A stretch of 51,343 bases of DNA from an uncultured Blautia sp. Lineage in GTDB: Bacteria > Bacillota > Clostridia > Lachnospirales > Lachnospiraceae. A program made the position numbers and the translations under genes. The notes below the pieces were generated by a model, which saw nothing but the letters and a program-made list of their open reading frames with translations, did not search any database and was not told the DNA's origin. Of this stretch, positions 42,354 through 51,077 are shown in pieces. The stretch covers positions 1-51,343 of the forward strand of contig URXG01000010.1 in the NCBI GenBank assembly GCA_900551715.1. The letters are read 5' to 3'. Numbering within the stretch: position 1 is the first letter of the stretch; each line of letters begins with the position of its first letter.

Positions 42354-43315
42354 AATTCAAATGCCTTCCTCTTCTTTCTTCCATGAGTACCCAGCTCATT
42401 CATAAGAATACTGACCCATCTGGAATCGCCCTGCTGCTGTGCTTTTTCCAGAACTTTCTCTATCTGGACCCGGTCTGGTTTCAGGCTTCTGATGATCTCT
42501 GCCATATCCGTATATGCCTTTATTTTTCCCAGGTACAAAAAAGCTTCTTCCATATGTTCTTTCAGATATTCTCTGTATTTTTCTTGAGCTGTTTCGGTCA
42601 GTCCCACAGGGTAAAGAAGCCTGTCCAGTGCAAGTTTCAGCACCACTTCTGCCTGTTCCCAGGCTACAGCATAAGGAAAAAGTTTATCATATTCCAGAAT
42701 GTTCAGAGTTCTGTGAAGAAAGCTGTTACGATAGCGGATGCCACTTCCATGAACATGATTTTCCAGAATCCGGGCAGGTGTGTTTTCCACTCCTTCTTCA
42801 AAAAATTCCGGGAACCAGAATCTGGCTCTGGCTCCATTTTGTTCTATTTCTACCAGAAGGGTTTCCGGCAGTTCTGTAAGAAAATCCCGCAGACAGGATT
42901 CTCCTTTTTCGTCTGTTTTTACATGGATATATTCCATGCGATGACAGCCTGTAAGTGCCCCTGCTCCAAGATCCTTAAGATTTCCCTGAAAACTGATCTT
43001 TTTCAGTTGAAAACAGTTATAAAAAGCATATCGGCCAATTTTACGGAGTCTGGATGGAAGATAAAGTTCTGTAAGACGATTTCCTGCTATGTCCGGATAT
43101 TTATCCGGATCTACTGTTCCCTCTTCGCTGTAGATTCTGTCATTTTTCAGATAGCTCTGGCGATCATCTTCATCCAGCCCTTCTGAAAAAATGTAGGAAG
43201 CAAGTTCTGTTACAGGCTGTCCGTCTATCTCTTCCGGAAGTTCCAGAATCCCATCTGATCCCAGACACCGGTCAATACAGATGCCATTTTTGTTCTGATG
43301 ATAGAAACAGATCAT
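42350..43315 (-). CDS. Unknown protein with BspA-type LRR segment
   Basis: A 321-aa protein without a signal peptide. An N-terminal region (about 85-135) contains one or two LRR_5-like units (LTELYLPSRLRKIGRYAFYNC, FQGNLKDLGAGALTGC), which are normally found in BspA-like proteins. The rest, from about 165, is mostly helical and unfamiliar to me (YPVGLTETAQEKYREYLKE). It overlaps by 4 bp both the GTPase gene upstream (ATGA) and the VWA gene downstream (GTGA), so it is translated with them. It is probably an adaptor of the MoxR-VWA machine; that is inferred from position only. Confidence 0.65.
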   Translation of the reverse strand: MICFYHQNKNGICIDRCLGSDGILELPEEIDGQPVTELASYIFSEGLDEDDRQSYLKNDRIYSEEGTVDPDKYPDIAGNRLTELYLPSRLRKIGRYAFYNCFQLKKISFQGNLKDLGAGALTGCHRMEYIHVKTDEKGESCLRDFLTELPETLLVEIEQNGARARFWFPEFFEEGVENTPARILENHVHGSGIRYRNSFLHRTLNILEYDKLFPYAVAWEQAEVVLKLALDRLLYPVGLTETAQEKYREYLKEHMEEAFLYLGKIKAYTDMAEIIRSLKPDRVQIEKVLEKAQQQGDSRWVSILMNELGTHGRKKRKAFEL

Positions 43316-46098
43316 ATGCTTTCATCTCCTGTCCCTTTTTCTCCCAGACGTATCTTTTCCATTTCTGCCTGTAATTCCTCCGACATGTTGTCAAAAAGAT
43401 AATTTTTGCTGCTCTGACGACGCTGGTGCCATTCCTGTCTTGCTGCTTTTTCTGTATCTTCGATTTCTTTCTGAAGGCCTCTGGCAGAAATCCTGTGTGC
43501 TCCCTGTCCCATAATGATGATCTGTTCCAGACCGTCGGATGTGGCAACTGTCACCTGATTCTGTCTGCCAATCTTATGAACTGTTTTTTCAATAAACTGA
43601 TCTGCAGTTTCAGCTTCTTTCGTGTATACCACATAAATATTATGATAAGGTATAATTTCTTCCTGATGTCCTTCTACTTTGTACGCATCAAATACAAGAA
43701 TCAGAGTACATTTGCGATAGCCCTGATAATTACTCAAAATATCTTTCAGCTTGTCACAGGCTGCATGGATATTTTCTTTTGCAAGTTCATTCAACTCTTC
43801 CCATGAAAAAATAATGTTATATCCATCTACCAGAAAATATTCTTCTTTTTTCGGTTTGCCTGGTCTGTAACGGACTGTATCAGAAGAAGCATTCACTGTT
43901 TTTTTCTGGAAAGCACTGCGGTTCTGTTTTACAGGTCCGAAGGTTCTCTCAAAAATTGCTTTCAGTTCTTCTTCATCCTCGTAACTTCCACTGTAAGAAT
44001 AGCTGGAACCTTTTTTGCCTGATTTTCCACCTTTTCTTTCATTTTTTTTGAAATTATCCACCGGAAACTCTTCGATTTCCCCGGTATCCACATCTTCGTA
44101 CCAGACTTCTGCATTCTCTGTAAGCGCATCCATATCCAGCCCTGTCTGAAGGTGCATATATTCTTCTACCTGATACCATGGCACAATAAATCCGGCTCCA
44201 TGGGCACAGAAAACAGAACCTGTAGGATTATCCAGATCACGTTCGGAATCGTAACCATAAGCAGCTACTACCTCATCCTGATTCCTGCATGGTGCATAGC
44301 CTTTCAGGCTGCAGAACAGCCTGCCTCTGCCACTGGTATAAGACACTACCTGTTTCTGATAATCACGCATCTGAGACACTGCTGCTGTACCGGTAAGTAC
44401 TGCTATTTCCCCTTCTGTTTCCGGCGGATCAAAAGTCCCCTGCATTTTCTGGACATCGGACATGGCTCTTCCGATAAGCTCTGCCGGTACTTCCAGACGA
44501 AATTCATAATAAGGTTCCAGAAGGATGTTTTTTGCCTTTTTCAGTCCCTGACGAACAGCCCGGTAAGTGGCCTGTCGGAAATCTCCTCCCTCTGTGTGTT
44601 TTGTATGAGCCCTTCCAGTAAGAAGAGTGATCTGTACATCTGTCAGAGGCGAACCTGTCAGAACTCCCAGATGTTCTTTTTCTTCCAGATGGGTAAGAAT
44701 CAGTCTCTGCCAGTTCTTTGCAAGGACATCTTCACTGCATGCTGTAAAAAACTGACATCCGCTGCCTGGTTCTCCCGGTTCTATGAGAAGATGAACTTCC
44801 GCATAATGACGAAGAGGTTCAAAATGTCCTACGCCTTCTACAGGCTCTGCAACAGTTTCTTTGTAGACAATATTTCCGGTGCCAAATTCTACTGCCACAT
44901 GAAAGCGTTCCCAGATCAGACTTTTCAGAATCTCAATCTGCACCTCTCCCATAAGCTGTACATGAATCTCGCCCAAAGTGCTGTCCCAGAGAATATGAAG
45001 CTCCGGTTCTTCTTCCTCCAGCTGTCGGAGATTCAAAAGCATCTTGTGAGGATCACAACCTTCCGGAAGCTGGATCTGATAATTAAGAACAGGCTCCAGT
45101 ACAGGAAGTTCTGATTCTTTTTCTATTCCAAGTCCCTCTCCGGGATAAGTTCTGGTAAGTCCGGTCACTGCACAGACAGTACCTGCCGGAACTTCTGTTG
45201 CTGTGTCAAATTTCGCTCCGGAATACAGACGGATCTGATCAATCTTTTCTTCCCAGCTTTCCTGTTGTTTCTGTCCCGGAAGGAGACGGTTTTCTTTCTT
45301 TTCGTTATGAAGTACCGTCTTTACTTTCAGAGTGCCTCCTGTGACTTTCATATAGGTAAGACGGTTTCCCTGGTTATCTCTGGCAATCTTGAATACCTTG
45401 GCACCAAATTCTTCCGGATACTCTGGTTCCCAGGTGTATTTTTCAAAATCTCTCAGAAATTCTTCTACTCCTTGCATTTTCAGTGCAGAACCAAAATAGC
45501 AGGGGAAAATTTTTCTTTTCTTTATAAGAACAGCAATTTCTTCTGTGGTCATCTCTCCTGTTTCCAGATATTTTTCCAGAAGAGTCTCATCGCAGACTGC
45601 AATATTTTCCAGAAGGATGTCCTGGCTCTCTCCAAAATCCATGCAACTACCGGCCAGACGTTTCTGAAGATCTTCCAGAATGTGGTCATGATCTGTACCC
45701 TGCTGATCCATTTTGTTGATAAAAAGAAATACCGGGATCTGGTATCGTTCCAGAAGCTTCCACAATGTCATAGTATGGCTCTGCACTCCGTCCATGCCGT
45801 TGATCACCAGCACTGCATAGTCCAGCACTTGTAAGGTACGCTCCATCTCAGCGGAAAAATCCACATGTCCCGGAGTATCCAGAAGTGTTACTTCCATATT
45901 ACTTGTTTTCAGTATTGCCTGCTTGGAAAAAATCGTGATGCCTCTTTCTTTTTCCAGTTGATAAGTGTCCAGAAACGCATCTCCATGATCCACACGACCA
46001 AGTATGCGAATCTCTCCTCCCAGATATAGCAGACCTTCTGATAAAGTTGTCTTGCCGGCATCTACATGAGCCAGCAAACCTGTCACTAGTTTTTTCAT
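43312..46098 (-). CDS. TetM/EF-G-like translational GTPase fused to a Rae1/YacP-like NYN domain
   Basis: A 928-aa fusion. The first 640 or so residues follow ribosomal-protection/EF-G architecture: AHVDAGKTT (10-18), RGITI (52-56), DTPGHVDF (74-81), NKMD (128-131), followed by EF-G domains II-V (for example VQLMGEVQIEIL). A Gly/Ser-rich linker follows. From about 752 there is a NYN nuclease-like domain (VDGYNIIFSW, VFDAYKVEG, ETADQFIEKT, TSDGLEQ, GAHRISARGL), like YacP/Rae1, a ribosome A-site mRNA endonuclease in Bacillus. The start at 46098 has GAGG; a longer frame from 46152 overlaps tetR. Annotators may call it tetracycline resistance; the NYN fusion argues for ribosome rescue or mRNA cleavage instead. 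Confidence 0.85.
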   Translation of the reverse strand: MKKLVTGLLAHVDAGKTTLSEGLLYLGGEIRILGRVDHGDAFLDTYQLEKERGITIFSKQAILKTSNMEVTLLDTPGHVDFSAEMERTLQVLDYAVLVINGMDGVQSHTMTLWKLLERYQIPVFLFINKMDQQGTDHDHILEDLQKRLAGSCMDFGESQDILLENIAVCDETLLEKYLETGEMTTEEIAVLIKKRKIFPCYFGSALKMQGVEEFLRDFEKYTWEPEYPEEFGAKVFKIARDNQGNRLTYMKVTGGTLKVKTVLHNEKKENRLLPGQKQQESWEEKIDQIRLYSGAKFDTATEVPAGTVCAVTGLTRTYPGEGLGIEKESELPVLEPVLNYQIQLPEGCDPHKMLLNLRQLEEEEPELHILWDSTLGEIHVQLMGEVQIEILKSLIWERFHVAVEFGTGNIVYKETVAEPVEGVGHFEPLRHYAEVHLLIEPGEPGSGCQFFTACSEDVLAKNWQRLILTHLEEKEHLGVLTGSPLTDVQITLLTGRAHTKHTEGGDFRQATYRAVRQGLKKAKNILLEPYYEFRLEVPAELIGRAMSDVQKMQGTFDPPETEGEIAVLTGTAAVSQMRDYQKQVVSYTSGRGRLFCSLKGYAPCRNQDEVVAAYGYDSERDLDNPTGSVFCAHGAGFIVPWYQVEEYMHLQTGLDMDALTENAEVWYEDVDTGEIEEFPVDNFKKNERKGGKSGKKGSSYSYSGSYEDEEELKAIFERTFGPVKQNRSAFQKKTVNASSDTVRYRPGKPKKEEYFLVDGYNIIFSWEELNELAKENIHAACDKLKDILSNYQGYRKCTLILVFDAYKVEGHQEEIIPYHNIYVVYTKEAETADQFIEKTVHKIGRQNQVTVATSDGLEQIIIMGQGAHRISARGLQKEIEDTEKAARQEWHQRRQSSKNYLFDNMSEELQAEMEKIRLGEKGTGDESI

Positions 46099-46117
46099 AA
46101 AATCCTCGTTTGTAGTG

Positions 46118-46669
46118 TTATTCTGTTTTTTCTTTCTGATACAGAGGGGCAAGACGACGTACTACCATCTCACTGATCCGGATCAGTGTATCAATATCTT
46201 CATCCGGATTATTCAGGTAAGCATGAAAGCAACCCTGAATGCAGCAGGAAAGAAGAATATTTTTTTCTGTGTCATTTTTGTATTCCGGATATTTCTGCCA
46301 GATCAGTTTCTTCAGCTCTGTTTCCAGACAGTCCCCAAGATGACTTTTTTCTTTTCCTGAAAAAAGAATCTTGATCAGGGCATTGCTGGAAGTCAGCGCC
46401 AGAAACATATTTCTGGTAAAAATATCCGGGTTCTGAATGGGATTTTCCTGCTGACGGTATACATTCCGTATAACCTCTGTAATAGTATCTGCTTCCATAG
46501 TCTCTGCCAGTGCATAAATATCTTCATAATGGCTGTAAAAAGTTGATTTGTTAATACATGCCAGTGTACACAGCTCCCGGACAGTGATCTTTTCAAGATT
46601 TTTGTGGGAACGCAGCTCCAGGAAAGCATTTTTGATGGCTCTTTGAGTTTTTTCTATTCTGATATCCAT
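46118..46669 (-). CDS. TetR/AcrR-family regulator
   Basis: About 183 aa from ATG 46669 (AAGGAAG upstream; a longer frame from 46717 lacks a ribosome site). The N-terminal TetR helix-turn-helix is clear: RIEKTQRAIKNAFLEL, ITVRELCTLACINKSTFYSHYEDIY. The C-terminal region is helical and similar to TetR_C proteins of this group (FSGKEKSHLGDCLETELKKL). It is the first gene of the operon and lies 19 bp before the GTPase gene, so it probably represses its own operon; a matching inverted repeat is upstream. Confidence 0.87.
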   Translation of the reverse strand: MDIRIEKTQRAIKNAFLELRSHKNLEKITVRELCTLACINKSTFYSHYEDIYALAETMEADTITEVIRNVYRQQENPIQNPDIFTRNMFLALTSSNALIKILFSGKEKSHLGDCLETELKKLIWQKYPEYKNDTEKNILLSCCIQGCFHAYLNNPDEDIDTLIRISEMVVRRLAPLYQKEKTE

Positions 46670-46711
46670 AAGTTCTTCCTTTTTTCCGACATTTATGCCG
46701 AAAAGTTGTTT

Positions 46712-46742
46712 ATCCACCGTTTTTGTAGAATTGTTGGTGGAT
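46712..46742. promoter_or_regulatory. Inverted repeat, candidate TetR operator
   Basis: ATCCACC (46712-46718) and GGTGGAT (46736-46742) form a perfect 7-bp inverted repeat with a 17-bp spacer, located between the minus promoter and the tetR start. Confidence 0.5.
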
Positions 46743-46765
46743 TAAGACTTTTGTACCCTGGTATT

Positions 46766-46794
46766 ATTATAATCATCAAAACAACTGTTGTCTA
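46766..46794 (-). promoter_or_regulatory. Sigma-A promoter of the tetR-GTPase-MoxR operon
   Basis: Minus strand TAGACA (46789-46794) and TATAAT (46766-46771) separated by 17 bp, about 97 bp upstream of tetR. Confidence 0.65.
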
Positions 46795-46839
46795 TTATAG
46801 ATTGTTCAGATCCTCATAAATGGAATAAAGGAGAGAAAA

Positions 46840-48621
46840 ATGGATTTTTATGGTTTTTATACAGGAAAAATTTTTGACGCCTATCAGTACCTGGGCGCAC
46901 ATGTTGTAGAAGAAGGCGTAGTTTTCCGTACTTTCGCACCTTCTGCCTCACGCATCACCCTCATCGGTGAATTCAACCACTGGCAGGAATGGGAAATGAA
47001 TCGGGTTTCTGATGGAAATTTCTGGGAACTCTATGTTCCTGATGTCAAAGAAGGTCAGATGTACAAATATAAAATTTATGACCGCAATGACAATCCGGTA
47101 GATCACTGTGATCCTTATGGGTTTGGCATGGAGCTTCGTCCCAACAGTGCTTCTATAGTACGCGACATGTCACAGTACCATTTCAAGGACAGTGAATGGA
47201 TGCAGAACCGCAGCGACTGCCGCCAGAAACCTCTGAACATTTATGAAGTGCATTTTGGCTCCTTCCGAAAGCCTTCTGATAAAGCAGATGACTGGTACAA
47301 TTACGAAGAAATGATTGATATTCTTATCCCTTATCTGAAAAAAAACGGCTATAACTATCTGGAGATCATGCCTCTCAACGAATATCCCTGTGATGAATCC
47401 TGGGGATACCAGGCAACAGGTTTTTTCAGTCCTACTTCCAGATATGGTACCGCAGATCAGCTGAAAGCTTTTATAAATGCATGTCATAAAAATAATATTG
47501 GTGTGATCATGGATTTTGTGCCTGTACATTTTGCTGTGGACGGATACGGTCTTGCCAACTATGATGGAACTGCCCTTTATGAATATCCAAATTCAGCCGT
47601 AGGTGTCAGTGAATGGGGAAGCTGTAACTTTATGCATTCCAGAGGAGAAACAAGAAGTTTCCTTCAGTCCTGTGCCAATTACTGGCTTACAGAATTTCAT
47701 ATGGACGGTCTGCGTATGGATGCTATCAGTCGTGCCATCTACTGGCAGGGTGATCCTGCGAGAGGAGTCAATTTGAATGCTGTAGAATTTCTTCAGTATA
47801 TGAATCAGGGATTGAAAGGAATTCATCCTTCTGCTATTCTTGCCGCTGAAGATTCTACTTCTTTCCCCAAAGTAACAGACCCGGTAGATCAGGGTGGTCT
47901 AGGTTTTGATTATAAATGGGACATGGGCTGGATGAATGATACACTGGATTATTTCCGTACTGCCCCTGAATACAGAAGTGACAATTATCACAAACTGACT
48001 TTTTCCATGATGTATTATTATGATGCCCGTTTCCTGCTTCCTCTTTCTCATGACGAGGTAGTTCACGGAAAGGCTACTATCATGCAGAAAATGAATGGTG
48101 ACTATGATGGAAAATTTCCTCAGGCCCGGGCTCTTTATATGTACATGTATGCACATCCCGGAAAGAAACTGAATTTTATGGGAAATGAAATCGGACAGCT
48201 TAGAGAATGGGATGAAAAACGTGAGCAGGACTGGATGCTTCTGGATTATCCGGTTCATGAGGGATTTGCTCATTTCATGAGAGATCTTAATAAGCTTTAT
48301 CTGGAACATTCTGCTTTCTGGGAAAGAGATTATTCTGCTGACGGTTTCCAGTGGATCGACTGCCATCAAGAAAGTAAATGTATCTATGTTTTCCAGCGAA
48401 ACGGTAAAAAAGAAAGTATCATTTCTCTTTTTAATTTTTCTGATCAGGAACAGGAATATGAACTGAATCTTCCGGGAGTGGATAAGATCAAGGAATTACT
48501 GAACAGCAATCTGGCTGTTTATGGTGGAAGCCAGAAACGGAAGGGTGGAGTGAAGACATTAAAAAATGGAAAGATCGTACTGACCCTTCCAGCTTACTCT
48601 TCTGTCTATTATATGATATAG
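46840..48621 (+). CDS. glgB: 1,4-alpha-glucan branching enzyme
   Basis: A 593-aa GH13 branching enzyme with an N-terminal CBM48-like domain (about 20-105) and the catalytic barrel. It transfers segments of alpha-1,4-glucan to C6 positions in glycogen. Catalytic residues: Asp294 in DGLRMDAI, Glu337 in LAAEDSTSF and Asp405 in LPLSHDEVVHG. It is shorter than typical GlgB (about 640-730 aa) mainly at the N-terminus. AGGAGAG precedes ATG. No other glycogen genes (glgC, glgD, glgA, glgP) are in the window; malQ is convergent 780 bp away. Confidence 0.95.
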   Translation: MDFYGFYTGKIFDAYQYLGAHVVEEGVVFRTFAPSASRITLIGEFNHWQEWEMNRVSDGNFWELYVPDVKEGQMYKYKIYDRNDNPVDHCDPYGFGMELRPNSASIVRDMSQYHFKDSEWMQNRSDCRQKPLNIYEVHFGSFRKPSDKADDWYNYEEMIDILIPYLKKNGYNYLEIMPLNEYPCDESWGYQATGFFSPTSRYGTADQLKAFINACHKNNIGVIMDFVPVHFAVDGYGLANYDGTALYEYPNSAVGVSEWGSCNFMHSRGETRSFLQSCANYWLTEFHMDGLRMDAISRAIYWQGDPARGVNLNAVEFLQYMNQGLKGIHPSAILAAEDSTSFPKVTDPVDQGGLGFDYKWDMGWMNDTLDYFRTAPEYRSDNYHKLTFSMMYYYDARFLLPLSHDEVVHGKATIMQKMNGDYDGKFPQARALYMYMYAHPGKKLNFMGNEIGQLREWDEKREQDWMLLDYPVHEGFAHFMRDLNKLYLEHSAFWERDYSADGFQWIDCHQESKCIYVFQRNGKKESIISLFNFSDQEQEYELNLPGVDKIKELLNSNLAVYGGSQKRKGGVKTLKNGKIVLTLPAYSSVYYMI

Positions 48622-49121
48622 GGCCCCGCATGAGAGAAGGGGGATTGGTTTAAAACAGAAGGCTGTGAAAAGATAATAGTTGCATGGGGACGCTTGATCA
48701 TGGTACGGAACAACAGATTGCCGGATAGTGCTGGCTTCCTGATTCGATTCGGGCGCTGATTTACTGCCAGTCGGGCAAACTCACACCTCCGGTGTTCAAA
48801 CAATGCCCTTGGTGGCAGTAGCTAACCCAAATCTCATCGACGGAATCTGCGCAGGTATCCGGTCAATCATGTTGTTCGTATCCATGGCATCAAGCTGTCC
48901 CATCCATACTCTACATCTCCTGTCGCAGCCTTCTGAGTTTTAACAGGTTCTGTTCTTCTCTCATCCACCCCGAAGAGAGTCACAGCTCGCTCCGCTTCGC
49001 TGCTTGTTCACACGCTTCGCGTGCTGTAGCTGCCCGGTCGTACAAGTGGCGTGGAAGCTCCCTCCTTATTGGGGAGTCTCCACGCCGCTAGCTGGGATAA
49101 AGTACGGTGCAAGATGGAATA
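48622..49121. other. Non-coding region rich in hairpins
   Basis: About 500 bp after glgB with no convincing gene. It is GC-richer than its surroundings and contains several pairing elements. One extended stem is 48762-48820 (TACTGCC/GGCAGTA enclosing GGGCA/TGCCC and ACACC/GGTGT). Another is 49048-49086 (GGCGTGGA/TCCACGCC enclosing CTCCC/GGGGAG). A CAGCT/AGCTG closing stem (48983-49032) encloses small hairpins such as CACGCTTCGCGTG. There is no intrinsic terminator for glgB. A large structured RNA, a decayed mobile element or long 3'UTR structure would all fit. The transcribed strand is not clear. Confidence 0.5.
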
Positions 49122-49376
49122 AAAGAAGAACTTCAGCGAAGGATTTCCATGGTTATCTTCTGGTACTATCTCCTTGAATAACTTCGTCAAGATTCTTGTC
49201 TATACAGGTTTTTGCGTTGATGCAGAAAACGGATTGTCTGAGTCGCAAAGCGACGAGTTTGACGTTTTCTGTATCGCTCTTAGCAAAGTTCTGTATTGCA
49301 TAGAATCTTAGAAGTTATGAACCGGAGATATATCCAGAAGATAATCACTGGAAATCCATCATACTGAAGTTCACTC
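49122..49376. repeat. About 250-bp imperfect inverted repeat (giant hairpin)
   Basis: The whole segment folds on itself around 49248. Matching blocks include GGATTTCCA/TGGAAATCC, TATCTTCTGG/CCAGAAGATA, ATAACTTC/GAAGTTAT, AAGATTCT/AGAATCTT, CAGAAAACG/CGTTTTCTG and the apex GTCGC-AAA-GCGAC. Several small mismatches interrupt the pairing. It begins about 30 bp after the malQ stop on the minus strand. It has no coding capacity and no flanking direct repeats that I can recognise. Confidence 0.75.
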
Positions 49377-49404
49377 TTACTCCCCGATCTGTACCGGGAA
49401 TTCT

Positions 49405-50904
49405 TTATTGTCTGCCATAACGAAGGGCAAGTTCCTTCATATACTCCTGAAGTTTCTCACTAAACTGACCAGGTACTAATCTCCACTTCCAGTTTTTCCC
49501 AAGTGTAGATGGCTGGTTCATTCTTGCAGAATTATCAAGTCCCAGGTAATCCTGCATAGGAATAATACAGAAATTTCCTACACTCTGCATTGCAAGGCAG
49601 ATTATTTTTTGCGCCAGTTCTGTTCTGGAGGAATGAAAATCATTGAGATATTCTCTTACCTGTCTTCGTTCAGAGGGAGTGATATTATCCAGCCAGGAAA
49701 TTAAAGTCTCGTTGTCATGAGTTCCTGTGTAAACCACGCAGTTGTTTGGGTAATTATGTGGGAGATAATCACTGGCATTTCCTGTATCCCGTTCGTCAAA
49801 AGCAAACTCAAGAACTTTCATGTTAGGATAGCCACTTTCCGCTACCAGATGTTTTACAGTGTCTGTCATATAGCCAAGATCTTCTGCGATAATCGCTCTC
49901 TCTCCAAGTCTGTCAGAAAGCGTTCGGAACAGATCCATGCCGGGACCTTTTTCCCACCAGCCATTTTCGGCAGTTTCGTCCCCATAGGGAATTGCATAGT
50001 ATTCATCGAATCCCCGGAAGTGATCGATACGGACTACATCATAAAGCCGGAAACAGTTGGAAATTCTTTTTACCCACCAGTCAAATCCTGTATTACGGTG
50101 AACTTCCCAGTTGTAAAGAGGATTGCCCCACAGCTGTCCTGTAGCAGAAAATCCATCTGGCGGACAACCTGCCACCTGGGTAGGGCAGTTCTTTTCGTCC
50201 AGTTTAAAAAGTTCCGGATTTGCCCATGTATCTGCACTATCCATTGCCACATAAATCGGTATATCCCCAATGATCTGAATGCCATTTTCATTGGCATAAG
50301 ATTTCAGGCGCATCCACTGCTGACGGAATTTGAACTGCATATACTCCTGAAATTCAATCTCAAAGTACATTTCTTCTCTGTAATAATCCAGAGCATTCTG
50401 CCATCGAAGACGGATATCTTCAGCCCATTCACTCCACTGTACTCCACCGAAACGTTTTTTTACTGCCATAAAAAGTGCATAGTCCTTCAGCCACCATGCC
50501 TCTTCTTCCTGGAATTTGCGGAATTCCGGATTCATATAAATGTTGCTCCGTTCGTAGGCTTTGCGAAGAAGCAGGAATCTTCCTTCATAAAGTTTTGCAT
50601 AGTCAACCTTTGACTGATCAGTTCCAAAATCAACTGCATCGCATTCTTTTTTCGTCAGGACACCTTCTTTGATCAGTTCTTCCAAACTGATAAAATATGG
50701 ATTTCCTGCAAATGTGGAAAAAGACTGATACGGCGAATCGCCGTAGCTGGTCGGTCCCAGTGGCAGGATCTGCCAGTAGCTTTGTCCTGCTGCTTTCAGC
50801 TGATCTACAAATTCATAAGCACTTTTATCAAAACATCCGATTCCATATTTAGATGGCAGACTGCTTACCGGAAGCAACACACCACATTTCCTTTTTTCTG
50901 ACAT
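49405..50904 (-). CDS. malQ: 4-alpha-glucanotransferase (amylomaltase)
   Basis: A 499-aa GH77 enzyme that disproportionates maltooligosaccharides. Motifs: LPVSSLPSKYGIG at 11-23, the family loop GDIPIYVA (213-220), the nucleophile Asp294 in RIDHFRGF, acid/base Glu341 in IAEDLG, and Asp397 in GTHDNET. GGGGAGG lies before ATG. It is convergent with glgB across the structured non-coding segment, so glycogen or maltodextrin metabolism is shared here. Confidence 0.95.
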   Translation of the reverse strand: MSEKRKCGVLLPVSSLPSKYGIGCFDKSAYEFVDQLKAAGQSYWQILPLGPTSYGDSPYQSFSTFAGNPYFISLEELIKEGVLTKKECDAVDFGTDQSKVDYAKLYEGRFLLLRKAYERSNIYMNPEFRKFQEEEAWWLKDYALFMAVKKRFGGVQWSEWAEDIRLRWQNALDYYREEMYFEIEFQEYMQFKFRQQWMRLKSYANENGIQIIGDIPIYVAMDSADTWANPELFKLDEKNCPTQVAGCPPDGFSATGQLWGNPLYNWEVHRNTGFDWWVKRISNCFRLYDVVRIDHFRGFDEYYAIPYGDETAENGWWEKGPGMDLFRTLSDRLGERAIIAEDLGYMTDTVKHLVAESGYPNMKVLEFAFDERDTGNASDYLPHNYPNNCVVYTGTHDNETLISWLDNITPSERRQVREYLNDFHSSRTELAQKIICLAMQSVGNFCIIPMQDYLGLDNSARMNQPSTLGKNWKWRLVPGQFSEKLQEYMKELALRYGRQ

Positions 50905-51077
50905 TTTCTTTCCTCCCCTGTGTTACTTTAACGCGAAAACCAGGCATCGTTTCACACCTGGCATTCCTGTTTTTACTATATTTTGACATATGGAAAGGTA
51001 AAGCGTCAATATTAAGAATTAATGGTTTATGTTATTTTTTTAAGATTATTGAAATCAAATAAATTATCAAAAAATAG

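Noticed and set aside
43312..46098. A plain tetracycline-resistance gene (tetM/tetO type)
   Set aside because: The C-terminal NYN domain, the operon with MoxR/VWA genes and the TetR gene argue for another role; resistance cannot be excluded but should not be the primary call.
48609..49190. Two minus-strand frames of 60-64 codons overlapping the structured segment
   Set aside because: They have no ribosome sites, odd composition and lie on RNA-like stems; the first also overlaps the glgB 3' end.
49122..49376. Retron msd-like element
   Set aside because: No reverse transcriptase gene lies nearby, and the hairpin sits in a convergent 3' region.
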